Positions 15,935 to 24,150 of a DNA stretch of 64,000 bases are shown here, one piece after another (positions within the stretch are counted from its first letter, which is position 1; each line of letters opens with the position of its first letter). Where the stretch lies: the NCBI RefSeq assembly GCF_028368935.1, contig NZ_JAQNDK010000003.1, positions 1,839,843-1,903,842 of the forward strand, read 5' to 3'. The position numbers were made by a program, and so were the translations under genes. A model generated the notes under the pieces. The model ran no database searches and was not told the DNA's origin. It saw only the letters and a list, made by a program, of their open reading frames with translations. The DNA is from Sorangium aterium (lineage in GTDB: Bacteria; Myxococcota_A; Polyangia; Polyangiales; Polyangiaceae).

Positions 15935-17332
15935 ATGCCTCCGTTGAGCGACGACGATGCCGCCTCCACCGAACTCCTGCCCGGGCCGGTGCGCCCCGCT
16001 ACGGCCACGGCCGAGAGCTTCGCCCTCTCCGTCATGGCGGGCCCGGACGAGGGCCGCCGGTTCACGGTGGCGCCGGGGCTGCCCTCGCGCGTGCTCGCCG
16101 GCACGAGCCCCGCCTGCGACATTCCCCTCACCGACCGGCTCGTTTCGCGCCGCCACGCCGCCTTCGAGCTCGCCGGCGCCCGGCTCCGCGTCACCGACCT
16201 CGGATCGACGAACGGCACCTTCGTCCAGGGGATCCGCGTCGGCGACGCGTACCTCCAGGGCAGCGAGCTCGTCCGGATCGGCGAGACGGTGCTCCGCGTC
16301 GAGGCGCTCGGCCTCACGCAGGCGGCCGAGCTGTCGCCCGCCGTGCAGTTCGGCAGGCTCCTAGGCGCCAGCGAGGAGATGCGACGGCTCTATCCGCTGT
16401 GCGAGCGCCTGGCGGCCTCGAGCGTCCCCGTCGTCATCGAGGGCGAGACGGGGACCGGCAAGGAGGTGCTCGCGGAGGCGCTCCACGAGCAGGGGCCGCG
16501 GGCGGCCGGGCCGTTCGTGGTCTTCGACTGCACCGCGGTGCCGCCGACGCTCGTGGAGTCGGCGCTTTTCGGGCACGAGCGCGGCGCCTTCACCGGCGCG
16601 AACGAGACGCGCCGCGGCGTCTTCGAGGAGGCGCACGGCGGCACGCTGCTGCTCGACGAGATCGGCGATCTCGACCTCAGCCTGCAGGCCAAGCTGCTGC
16701 GCGCGATCCAGCGATCGGAGGTGCAGCGCGTCGGCTCGAGCCGCTGGATCCGCGTGGACATCCGGGTGCTCGCGGCGACGCGGCGCGATCTCGAGCGTGA
16801 GATCCAGGCGGGTCGGTTCCGGGACGATCTGTTCTTCCGGCTCGCGGTGGCCCGGATCGAGCTGCCGCCGCTGCGCAAGCGGCGGGGCGACGTCACGGTG
16901 CTCGCGCACCACTTCTTTCAGCAGCTCGCGGGCCGCGGCGCGCCCTTCCCCCAGGGGTTCGGCGAGCGGCTGGAAGACTACGACTGGCCGGGCAACGTGC
17001 GCGAGCTCTACAACGCCGTGGCGCGGCGCGTGGCGCTCGGCGAGGCCGCGCCGATCGAGACAACCCGGGCCGGGCTGGCCTCCCCGGGCGCGCCGGCCCC
17101 GGCCTCCACGCGCGGAGGCGCGGAGCCCGGGACATCCGGCGACATCGTCGAGGAGATCCTCGCGCTGAACCTGCCCCTGCCGCGCGCGCGGGAGCGGATC
17201 GTCGATCACTTCGAGCGGCGCTACGTGCAGCGCGTCCTCGCGCAGCACGGGGGCAACGTCAGCAACGCGGCGGCCGCGTCGGGCATCGCGCGGCGGTACT
17301 TCCAGATCCTGCGCGCACGGCGCTCCACCTGA
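15935..17332 (+). CDS. FHA domain-containing sigma54-dependent activator
   Basis: A 465-residue enhancer-binding protein. Residues about 30-115 form an FHA phosphothreonine-binding domain (SRVLAGTSPACDIPLTDRLV, SRRHAAFEL, DLGSTNGTF). The AAA+ domain has Walker A GETGTGKE at about 170, the sigma54-contacting loop GAFTGA at about 217, Walker B GTLLLDEIGDL, and the DYDWPGNVRELYN sensor II region. The C-terminal Fis-type HTH (QHGGNVSNAAAASGIARRYF) binds DNA. FHA-sigma54 activators are a myxobacterial speciality in which Ser/Thr kinases tune sigma54 transcription; which kinase acts here is unknown. Neighbouring hydrolase genes are possible targets, but no sigma54 promoter was identified with confidence. 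Confidence 0.93.
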   Translation: MPPLSDDDAASTELLPGPVRPATATAESFALSVMAGPDEGRRFTVAPGLPSRVLAGTSPACDIPLTDRLVSRRHAAFELAGARLRVTDLGSTNGTFVQGIRVGDAYLQGSELVRIGETVLRVEALGLTQAAELSPAVQFGRLLGASEEMRRLYPLCERLAASSVPVVIEGETGTGKEVLAEALHEQGPRAAGPFVVFDCTAVPPTLVESALFGHERGAFTGANETRRGVFEEAHGGTLLLDEIGDLDLSLQAKLLRAIQRSEVQRVGSSRWIRVDIRVLAATRRDLEREIQAGRFRDDLFFRLAVARIELPPLRKRRGDVTVLAHHFFQQLAGRGAPFPQGFGERLEDYDWPGNVRELYNAVARRVALGEAAPIETTRAGLASPGAPAPASTRGGAEPGTSGDIVEEILALNLPLPRARERIVDHFERRYVQRVLAQHGGNVSNAAAASGIARRYFQILRARRST

Positions 17333-17842
17333 CACCCGCGGCGCCGGCGCGCGGGACGACAGGCGCGCGAAAGGCGCGCGACAGGCCGCGGATGAGCTCC
17401 AGGCGGCCCGAGAGCGCCGGATCGCCGGGGGCGATCCAGGAGTTCCCACGCTCGCGATCGAGGCGATCGCGGTGCGATCTCCCCGATCGCCCACGCGCGC
17501 CCCCGGCTCGCCGAGCGCGATCGCCGCGCGTCGGCTCCAGGAAGAGCTCAGCGACGGGCTGCCGCGAAGCCGCGCGCCCATCGTCGGGGCCATCATCACG
17601 ACTGGTACATCGCTTGCTCTTCCGGGAAACAGAAGCAGCGCAGCAGTAGCAGCAGCGCAGTTGCATCGGGCCACGACGACCCAGCCGCGCTCGGTACCAC
17701 GATGTCCCCATCAACGGGTGGTGATCGAGGGCGAGCCCAGCGGCGAGTCACGGCCCAGCGGCGCCGGATCGCAGCATGGCAATGCTGCGTCCGGCGAGAC
17801 CACCATCGGCGATCGTTCATCTCTCGTCGAAGAAAGGCCACC
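17333..17842. other. 510-bp intergenic region upstream of the chitinase
   Basis: It is GC-rich and contains many GATCGC/GCGATC words at 17420-17530, plus short CAG-type runs at 17635-17660. Open frames here lack ribosome sites and domain features. It should contain the chitinase promoter, but no specific element is recognisable. Confidence 0.55.
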
Positions 17843-19321
17843 ATGTCTCTCCATCTTTCTAAGATTGCTCCCAGGCTTTCACTTCTCCTCGTCGCCTTCA
17901 CCGCGAGCGGGCTCGGATGCCTTGCTTCCAGTCCGCAGGAGGAGCTCGAGGTGGATCAGAACGAATCCGCCGCGTGCGCAGACTTTCCGGAGTGGCAGGA
18001 GGGTCAGCCGTATGCCGCGGGGGACATCGTGAATTACGAGGGGTCGGCCTACATCGCCAAGTACGACAATCCCGGCTTCATCCCGACCGTCAGCACGTAC
18101 TTCTGGGAGCCATACTCCGGCTGCAGCGACAGCTCCGAGCCCACCGAGGGCTCCAGCTCCGAGCCCACCGAGGGCTCCAGCTCCGAGCCCACCGAGGGCT
18201 CCAGCTCCGAGCCCACCGAGGGCTCCAGCTCCGAGCCCACCGAGGGCTCCAGCTCCGAGCCCACCGAGGGCTCCAGTTCCGAGCCCACCGAGGGCTCCAG
18301 CCCCGAGCCCACCGAGGGCTCGTGCAGCTATCCGCAATGGCAAGAGGGTCAGCCGTATGCCGCGGGGGACATCGTGAATTACGAGGGGTCGGCCTACATC
18401 GCCAAGTACGACAATCCCGGCTTCATCCCGACCGTCAGCACGTACTTCTGGGAGCCGTACTCCGGCTGCAGCGACAGCCCCGGCGACGACGGCAGACCCC
18501 GCGCGGCCTTTGGGCTCCCCCAAAAGGTCGTCGCTGGCTACTACCCCAACTGGACGGAAGCGCCCGTCCGCATCCGGGACATCAACAGCAATTACAACGT
18601 GATCTATCTCTTTGCCGCGAAGCCCTTCGGAGGATCGCCCGGCACCACGGGCGCCGTCTACTGGGAGGCGCCGGGTGATGGCAAGGGAGCAGCGACGAAC
18701 CTGAACGCCGACATCGAGTACGCACGGACGATCCAGGATCGCAGGATCATCCTCTCCGTCGGCGGCGCCAAAAATGGTATGAGCTTCCCGACACGCAAGA
18801 AGTCGGAGACGTTCGTCAATAGCGTGATCGGGATCTACGACCGCCTGGGTGGGTTCGACGGCCTCGACTGGAACACCTTCGAGGCCGATCAGGCCCCCGA
18901 CACCTCCGAGATGATCTGGATCAGCCAGGAGCTGAAGCGGCGCATCCCCGGCTTCATCATCACCGCGCCTCCGGCCCCCTGGAACAGCCGCGACAAGACG
19001 TTTTGCCAGCAGATGGTGGACGCCGGCGCCTTGGACTACGCGGCCCCGCAGTACTACGATGGCCCCGAGCTCGCCGAGCAGTCTTACATCGTGAACAGCG
19101 TGAACGAGTGGGTCTCGCTGCTCGGTCCGACGCACGTCGTCGTGGGGTTCGGGATCTCGGACCGGCAATACTACATGTCGATCGACGAGGCGATCCCCAC
19201 GTGGAATCAAGTCGAGAGCAACCACCCGGCGCTCCGCGGCGTGTTCGACTGGGAGATCAACATCGACGAGAGCAAGGGGTGGCAGTTCGCCAACGGCGTG
19301 GGACCTCTCGTCACGGACTGA
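17843..19321 (+). CDS. Secreted GH18 chitinase with two CBM5/12 modules
   Basis: A 492-residue exported chitin-degrading enzyme. An N-terminal signal (LSLLLVAFTASGLGC) ends in a lipobox-like Cys. Two CBM5/12 chitin-binding modules (about 51-97 and 166-212; WQEGQPYAAGDIVNYEG) flank a linker of eight SEPTEGSS-type octapeptides (about 98-161). The GH18 barrel (about 225-490) starts KVVAGYYPNWTEAP. It contains the strand-3 SVGG motif and the catalytic motif FDGLDWNTFE with acid E347. Here the usual D-x-D-x-E reads D-W-N-T-F-E, as in some actinobacterial-type members, so the substrate-assisting Asp is not in its standard place. The start is supported by AAAGG six bases upstream. The two modules are almost identical at DNA level, indicating recent duplication. 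Confidence 0.9.
   Translation: MSLHLSKIAPRLSLLLVAFTASGLGCLASSPQEELEVDQNESAACADFPEWQEGQPYAAGDIVNYEGSAYIAKYDNPGFIPTVSTYFWEPYSGCSDSSEPTEGSSSEPTEGSSSEPTEGSSSEPTEGSSSEPTEGSSSEPTEGSSSEPTEGSSPEPTEGSCSYPQWQEGQPYAAGDIVNYEGSAYIAKYDNPGFIPTVSTYFWEPYSGCSDSPGDDGRPRAAFGLPQKVVAGYYPNWTEAPVRIRDINSNYNVIYLFAAKPFGGSPGTTGAVYWEAPGDGKGAATNLNADIEYARTIQDRRIILSVGGAKNGMSFPTRKKSETFVNSVIGIYDRLGGFDGLDWNTFEADQAPDTSEMIWISQELKRRIPGFIITAPPAPWNSRDKTFCQQMVDAGALDYAAPQYYDGPELAEQSYIVNSVNEWVSLLGPTHVVVGFGISDRQYYMSIDEAIPTWNQVESNHPALRGVFDWEINIDESKGWQFANGVGPLVTD
17993..18133 (+). repeat. 141-bp direct repeat, copy A (CBM5/12 module)
   Basis: This copy is 139/141 identical to 18338-18478; the differences are one base near each end (CAG/CAA and CCA/CCG). 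It encodes the first chitin-binding module. Such identity at synonymous sites implies recent duplication or gene conversion. Confidence 0.95.
18134..18325 (+). repeat. Eight tandem 24-bp repeats encoding the chitinase linker
   Basis: Eight exact 24-bp periods follow the pattern TCCGAGCCCACCGAGGGCTC plus CAGC, with single changes in units 6 and 8. Each encodes SEPTEGSS. It sits precisely between the two duplicated binding modules and keeps frame, so slippage changes only linker length. Confidence 0.95.
18338..18478 (+). repeat. 141-bp direct repeat, copy B (CBM5/12 module)
   Basis: Partner of 17993-18133 (139/141 identical). It encodes the second chitin-binding module immediately before the GH18 domain. 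Confidence 0.95.
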
Positions 19322-19334
19322 AGCGGGATCGCGT

Positions 19335-19381
19335 GGAGCGCGCGGCGATTCCGCCCGCCGATCGCGGACAGCGCGCGCTCC
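19335..19381. terminator. Hairpin between convergent chitinase and lipoprotein genes
   Basis: GGAGCGCGC (19335-19343) pairs with GCGCGCTCC (19373-19381). The loop can form an inner GGCG/CGCC helix. It lies 14 bp after the chitinase stop and 24 bp before the end of the opposing gene, fitting a bidirectional terminator without a U-tract. Confidence 0.5.
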
Positions 19382-19404
19382 CCTTGATTGAAGGAGATCT
19401 GCGC

Positions 19405-20223
19405 CTATCGGTAGAAGGCGACATCGTCGATCCTGATATCGAACGCCAGCTCCTTGTCGAAGAAGAACTCGATGGCCCAGAGCCGCTCCAGGGCGGGCGC
19501 CAACAACTGCTTACCGTAGGGCTCCTGCTTGAGGCACTCCACCGGAATCTTGAAGTGCTTCCAGTCGCTCTCCAGCATGACCGGCTTGTGGAAGTGATTG
19601 TTGCATTCCCCCTCTGCGTCGTTGCAGATGCCCCCCATGTGATAGGTCTGCTGATCGATGAAAAGCACCTTCATTTTCCTGGTGGAGCCCTCCTCGGCGC
19701 GGGCCCAGAACGTGAGGCCACGGTACTCGGACGCGTCGTAGTAGGCCTCGTCGTCCAGATGGAAGCCGACGCCGGCTCCCCAGAGGAGGAAGCCGTCATC
19801 GGCGCTCGTGTGCACGGCCTTGGTGCTGGCGCCGCGCGGAGGGTCAAGGGTGCTCACGAGGTCCGCCGGGTCCGCAGGCTCCTGCGTTCCTTCCGGTGAC
19901 TCGTCGTTGTCCTCGAACCAGAACCCTGCCCAAGGGTTCGCCCCGTTCCCTCCGGAGATCCGGGTATCTCCGTCTTCCATGTCGTCGATCGTCGACAGGG
20001 CGAGGGTCTCCCCGGGAAGCACCGCGAGGATCTCGCATGGATCCCCCGCGTCGTCGCCACCGCTCCCGACCGCTGAGCCCGCCGCGCCGCCGCCTGCGGA
20101 GATCTGGTCCTCAGGCTCGTAGACCTTGTCGAAGCCGAAGAGCTGCGCACATCCGAGCCCGAGCAACGCCATCGCACATCCGCCGGCGCACCGAACGAAA
20201 GCCAGCATCGTCTTCATTTTCAT
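19405..20223 (-). CDS. Lipoprotein with a carbohydrate-binding-like beta-sandwich domain
   Basis: A 272-residue exported protein. A signal (MLAFVRCAGGCAMALLGLGC) ends in a lipobox-like Cys, followed by an Ala/Gly/Ser linker. The domain, from about residue 75, has the pattern STIDDMEDGDTRISGGN, then GFWFEDND, a YRGLTFWARAEEG strand, KMKVLFIDQQTYHMGG, DWKHFKIPVECL and a terminal AFDIRIDDVAFYR. This progression resembles CBM11-type and other galactose-binding-like jelly rolls (the WARAxxG and IDDVxFY motifs), suggesting sugar binding at the cell surface. No catalytic domain is present. Similar lipoproteins are frequent in Sorangium. The start is the first Met of MKMKTML; no strong ribosome site is visible. 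Confidence 0.75.
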   Translation of the reverse strand: MKMKTMLAFVRCAGGCAMALLGLGCAQLFGFDKVYEPEDQISAGGGAAGSAVGSGGDDAGDPCEILAVLPGETLALSTIDDMEDGDTRISGGNGANPWAGFWFEDNDESPEGTQEPADPADLVSTLDPPRGASTKAVHTSADDGFLLWGAGVGFHLDDEAYYDASEYRGLTFWARAEEGSTRKMKVLFIDQQTYHMGGICNDAEGECNNHFHKPVMLESDWKHFKIPVECLKQEPYGKQLLAPALERLWAIEFFFDKELAFDIRIDDVAFYR

Positions 20224-20478
20224 GTGAAATTTCGAGAGGTTTTGGTCGCGGAGGATATCAGGGTGGCCGCCGAAATGGAATGATGCCCCCATCGAGTCAT
20301 ACGGCTGTCACCGATCAGTCAGCGAGCGACCACCGGCCATTCCGCCGCGCGATGGCGCAGATCGACGGAGCGCGCCCTAGATCTTTACTGGAATACTGTA
20401 AACAGCGCTTCGATCCGTCAGTTCCTGAGTGCAGGCGTCGCGTACGCTGGTGTATAAGTTCGCCTGCTGGTGGAACCC

Positions 20479-21894
20479 ATGTCGCTGAGTCTGGACGACG
20501 GGATGCTGTTTGCTGGCAGGTACCGCGTGGTGCGCGGAATCGCCAGCGGCGCGATGGGCGCGGTCTACGAGGTTCTGCACATCGAGACGGAGCGCCGGCG
20601 GGCGCTCAAAGTGATGCACTCGCACCTCGCCGACAACCCCGAGTTCCAAGCCCGGTTCAAGCTGGAGGCGCGCGTCGCCGCGCGCATCGAGAGCGACCAC
20701 ATCGTGGAGGTGTTCGACGCCGGGATCGACGCCGAGACCGGCAAGCCGTTCCTCGTGATGGAGCTGCTCCGCGGCACGCTGCTCAACGAGCGCCTCCGCC
20801 ACGCAGGGCGCCTGCCGCCGGAAGAGGCCGTCGCCTTCCTGCGCCAGACCGCCGTCGCCCTCGACAAGACACACGCCGCCGGGGTCGTCCACCGCGACCT
20901 CAAGCCTGCCAACCTCTTCCTGGCCGAGACCGACGACGGGGCGCCGCGAATCAAGGTGCTCGACTTCGGCATTGCCAAGCTCGTCGTCGAGACGGCGACG
21001 GACTCGGCGGCGACCGCGGTCCTCGGCACGCCGCTCTACATGGCGCCCGAGCAATTCAGCGGCGAGTCGGTCTCGCGGGCTGCCGACATCTTCGCCCTCG
21101 GCATGATCGCGTACACGCTCCTCGTCGGCAAAGCGTACTGGCTGAACGACAGGCGGAAGTACGACAGTGCGCTCGCCTTCGCGACCCTCGCCGTGAACGG
21201 CCCGAAGGAGCCCGCGTCCGCGCGCGCGGACGCCGAGGGGGTGAAGCTGCCCCCGGCCTTCGACGCGTGGTTCACCAAGGTGACGGCCCGCGCCCCCGAG
21301 GCGCGCTTCGCCACCGCTTCGGCCGCAGTCGAGGCGCTCGCCGAGGTCTTCGACCTGCCCGCCGCGCCGGTGCGATCATCGCGCCTGCTCTCCGCGGAGG
21401 CGCCGAGCGGAGGTGGACCCCCGATCTCCCGCTCCTCGTCGCCGCCGAGCGGCGTCCAGCTCCCGGCCGCCGCCGTGGTGACCGCGCTGCCTCCGACGAA
21501 GCAACGGAGCCGAGCCGCGATCACCGTCGCGGTGCTCGTCCTCCTCGGGGGCGGCGTTGGCGCCTTCGCCTCGCTGAGCCGCGGCGCGCTCCCCGCCGAC
21601 AGGAGCGCGGAGCCCGCGCAGACCGCGGGGGACGCGCGCTCGCCCGCCTCCGCGCCCCCTGAAGTCCATCCGACGCCGCCTCTCCCCGAGGCCTCGGCGA
21701 CAGCCACGGCGCCGGGCGTCGCGACGCCCGCTCCCGCGGCCTCCGTGCCGGTGGGCGAGGGCAGCCGCGCGCTCGCCCCCGCGACGGGGGCGGCGAGCGC
21801 GTCGCCGCCGCCGGCGCTCGGCTCACGGCGCAGGCTCGCGCCGGCCAGGTCGGCCGCAGAGCCGAGCCCTGAGGTGCTGTACAAGCCGGACTGA
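20479..21894 (+). CDS. Ser/Thr protein kinase with C-terminal membrane anchor
   Basis: A 471-residue Hanks-type kinase. The kinase domain (about 10-285) has ASGAMGAVYEV (Gly loop), RALKVMH (Lys), HRDLKPANLF, DFGIAK and GTPLYMAPEQF; all catalytic residues are intact. A Pro/Ser-rich stretch leads to a single transmembrane helix (about 342-362, AAITVAVLVLLGGGVGAF). An Ala/Pro-rich extracytoplasmic tail ends in RSAAEPSPEVLYKPD. ATG 20479 is chosen because it gives the usual short lead before the Gly loop; a GTG at 20470 adds three residues. The following envelope protein gene starts within 70 bases, so the two probably form an operon, an arrangement seen repeatedly in Sorangium genomes. Confidence 0.93.
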   Translation: MSLSLDDGMLFAGRYRVVRGIASGAMGAVYEVLHIETERRRALKVMHSHLADNPEFQARFKLEARVAARIESDHIVEVFDAGIDAETGKPFLVMELLRGTLLNERLRHAGRLPPEEAVAFLRQTAVALDKTHAAGVVHRDLKPANLFLAETDDGAPRIKVLDFGIAKLVVETATDSAATAVLGTPLYMAPEQFSGESVSRAADIFALGMIAYTLLVGKAYWLNDRRKYDSALAFATLAVNGPKEPASARADAEGVKLPPAFDAWFTKVTARAPEARFATASAAVEALAEVFDLPAAPVRSSRLLSAEAPSGGGPPISRSSSPPSGVQLPAAAVVTALPPTKQRSRAAITVAVLVLLGGGVGAFASLSRGALPADRSAEPAQTAGDARSPASAPPEVHPTPPLPEASATATAPGVATPAPAASVPVGEGSRALAPATGAASASPPPALGSRRRLAPARSAAEPSPEVLYKPD

Positions 21895-21962
21895 GCACGA
21901 TGGCAGGGCGGACACTTCTTTGCCAGGAGCGAGCGGGAACGATGGTATTTGGCGGCTCACTC

Positions 21963-22973
21963 ATGCGCTTCTCCTGGCTCCGGTCCATCTGCCTTGGCGT
22001 GCTGGGCGTCGCCGTCGCGGCGCCGGCCAGCGCGCAGGCGCTCGCCGTCGCGGAATCGCACTTCGACCGCGGGCGCGCCGACATGCTGGCAGGCCGGTAC
22101 GAGACCGGCTGCCCTGCCCTCGCCGAAAGCCAGCGTCTCGATCCTCGCCCGGGGCGGCTATTCACGCTCGCCGAGTGCGAGGCCAAATGGGGGCGTATCG
22201 CGACAGCGGTCGCGCGCTACAACGACTATCTCGCGATGGTCGATCGCATGAGTGAGGCCGAGCGAGCCAAGCAATCGGCGCGACAGAAGATCGCGCTCGG
22301 GCAGCGCAGCGCGCTCGCGCCGCTCGTGCCGCAGCTCACGCTGTCGCTGCCGCCGGGCGCGCCGGCGGGGACGCGCGTACAGTGCGACGGCATGACGCTG
22401 GAGCAACCCTCGCTCGGCGTCGCGCTCCCCGTCGATCCCGGAGAGCACGTCGTGACGACGCAGGCGCCGGGATCGCCCGCGACCGAGACGCGATTCACGA
22501 TCGACCGGTCGGAGTCGAAGGCGATCGTGCTCGAGGTGAAGCCACCGGCGGCCGCCAAGCCGCCGCCCGTCAAACCGCCAGCGCCAGCGCCAGCGCGGGC
22601 GCCGGATCAGGGGCCCAGCGGCCTGCGGGTGGTCACCTATGTGGCGGGCGGGCTCGGCGTGGCCGGGCTGATCGTCGGATCGGTGACCGGGTGGATGGCG
22701 CTCGACGCGAGCGGCGTCGCGGCCGACAACTGCAGGGATGTGAGCCCCGACCGGGCGCGATGCAAACCCGACGGGCTCGACGCTGGCAACCGCGCGAAGC
22801 GGCTTGGGCTGGTGAGCACGATCGGCTTCGGCGCTGGCGTGGCGCTCGCCGGCGCGTCGGCGCTGGTCTTCCTGCTGGAGCCATCCCCGCGCCGCCAGCC
22901 GGCGCCCGAGGTGAGCTGGGAGCTGACGGCGGGCCAGGCCGGTGGCGGCGTCGTGGTGCGCGGCCGCTGGTGA
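21963..22973 (+). CDS. Kinase-linked envelope protein with TPR-like and PEGA-like regions
   Basis: A 336-residue exported protein. A cleavable signal peptide (MRFSWLRSICLGVLGVAVAA, ending ASA-QA) precedes a TPR-like helical segment (residues 30-105; AVAESHFDRGRADMLAGRYE, CPALAESQRLDPRPGRLF). Next is a PEGA-like beta strand region (about 118-185, QLTLSLPPGAPAGTRVQCDG) and a Pro/Ala linker. Two hydrophobic helices (about 222-242 and 285-305) lie near the C-terminus. The protein is a standard partner of Ser/Thr kinases in Sorangium, probably an envelope-anchored binding or scaffold protein; no enzymatic motif is present. The frame extends upstream to 21900, but the signal peptide begins at ATG 21963, which decides the start. 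Confidence 0.8.
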   Translation: MRFSWLRSICLGVLGVAVAAPASAQALAVAESHFDRGRADMLAGRYETGCPALAESQRLDPRPGRLFTLAECEAKWGRIATAVARYNDYLAMVDRMSEAERAKQSARQKIALGQRSALAPLVPQLTLSLPPGAPAGTRVQCDGMTLEQPSLGVALPVDPGEHVVTTQAPGSPATETRFTIDRSESKAIVLEVKPPAAAKPPPVKPPAPAPARAPDQGPSGLRVVTYVAGGLGVAGLIVGSVTGWMALDASGVAADNCRDVSPDRARCKPDGLDAGNRAKRLGLVSTIGFGAGVALAGASALVFLLEPSPRRQPAPEVSWELTAGQAGGGVVVRGRW

Positions 22974-23331
22974 CGCGGCTCGCGCGCGCCGCCGCCGGGC
23001 CATGATCCGGCCAGCACGCCACGCCCGGGATAGGGGATCGCTGCGTGGAGCTGTGTGCAAGGCTCGTTTGCGATTGTCATCATCGTCCCGACGAATCGCA
23101 ACGGTTCAACGCCGCGGAGCAGTCCTCCCAGGGATCTGTCTCGCGATCGACGAGAGATTTCAACGCAAGGACGCCAAGAGCGCGAAGGCGCAAACCTGCA
23201 CCAAAATTGTTCTTTTGCGTCTTTGCGCCTTTGTGCCTTTGCGTTCAAATCTCTCTCCGGATCCGTGGCCGGACTCCGCGTGGGTGGAACTGGCGCCTCT
23301 CACCAAGGTGAGCTCACGGCGTCCACGGGCG
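22974..23331. other. Intergenic region with a dispersed-type inverted repeat
   Basis: This 358-bp gap separates the envelope protein gene from the convergent CadD-like gene. Apart from the repeat at 23152-23255, its open frames have no features. The central part is noticeably less GC-rich than the surroundings. Confidence 0.6.
23152..23255. repeat. Imperfect inverted repeat of AACGCAAAGGCGCAAAG type
   Basis: The left arm begins GAGAGATTTCAACGCAAGG and the right arm, read on the minus strand, begins GAGAGATTTGAACGCAAAGG. Both continue with runs of (A)CGCAAAG words. The minus strand reads as peptide NAKAQRRKDAKE. AACGCAAAGGCGCAAAGACG repeats are widespread intergenic elements in many bacterial phyla, so this copy probably belongs to a mobile or REP-like family. 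Its base composition differs from the host background. Confidence 0.7.
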
Positions 23332-23967
23332 CTACCCTGCACGGACGAGCACGAGGGCGTCGGACAGGATCCAGAGCCCGAAGCCGATCAACACGAACGG
23401 CAGCGCCGAACGGCCGTAACGCCGGATGCGCGTGCCCAGGATCGGGTGGTTGACAAGTCGGTGTCCGAGCGCGCACCAGGCGCCGGTCATGGCCGCGAAC
23501 ACGGCAGCATGAAGCGGGATGTGCGCCGGGGAGCTGGAGAACAGCGGGATATAAACGCCGAGGTTGTCCCCGCCGTTCGCGAGGGTCACACTCGCCACGG
23601 CGATCACCTTGAAGCGCGACGCGCTGCCATGGTGCTCGCGCGCGCTGTCTGCTGCGTCTGCTTCGTCCGCCACGCCTGCTTCCCTCGCCCTGGAGCCCCG
23701 CCGGAGCGCCCAGAGGCCGCGCAGGCCGAGCGCGAGGGGAGCCAGGCCGAGCAGGCCGATCCATCCGTCCGGCACGCGGACCGCGAGCAGCGCACACGCG
23801 ACGCTCGCGATCACGAGCGCCGCATTGCCCAAGAACTGGCCGGCCATCACCTGGGCGGGGGTAAAGCCTGGATCCGCGAAGAAGGCCGAGAGAAGGAGGA
23901 TGTCATCGATGTTCGTGGACACGAACACGACGACGCTCACCCCGAGGATCGGAAGGATCTGCTCCAT
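23332..23967 (-). CDS. cadD: CadD-family cadmium resistance transporter
   Basis: A 211-residue inner-membrane protein of the CadD family, thought to export cadmium or related cations. The opening helix ILGVSVVVFVSTNIDDILLLSAFF carries the conserved NIDD motif. GQFLGNAALVIASVACALLA and a second-half mirror TLANGGDNLGVYIPLF with the GGDN motif complete the inverted-repeat topology of five to six helices. MEQILPILG is the family-typical start. A charged His/Glu/Asp-rich loop (EADAADSAREHHGSAS) between the halves may bind metal. It is divergent from the CopA-type ATPase with a 183-bp shared promoter region, forming a small metal-resistance locus. No metal-responsive regulator gene is adjacent. 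Confidence 0.9.
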   Translation of the reverse strand: MEQILPILGVSVVVFVSTNIDDILLLSAFFADPGFTPAQVMAGQFLGNAALVIASVACALLAVRVPDGWIGLLGLAPLALGLRGLWALRRGSRAREAGVADEADAADSAREHHGSASRFKVIAVASVTLANGGDNLGVYIPLFSSSPAHIPLHAAVFAAMTGAWCALGHRLVNHPILGTRIRRYGRSALPFVLIGFGLWILSDALVLVRAG

Positions 23968-24150
23968 GGCGCGCCCGCGGACGTACCACCTCCCGCGGCG
24001 CGCGTCCCCTCGGCGGGGCGCCGGCGCCGCTCCGAACCGCCCGGCGCTGGAGCCCACCCGGGCCTGCAGAGGTAGACCGTAATCACCGGAGCGACGGCGC
24101 GTCTGCGCAGGCGACAGGAGACGAGCCACGAGCTCGTGTAAGGAGAAGCC

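Noticed and set aside
18134..18325. CRISPR or intergenic satellite in the chitinase gene
   Set aside because: The 24-bp units are in frame and encode a regular SEPTEGSS linker between two binding modules.
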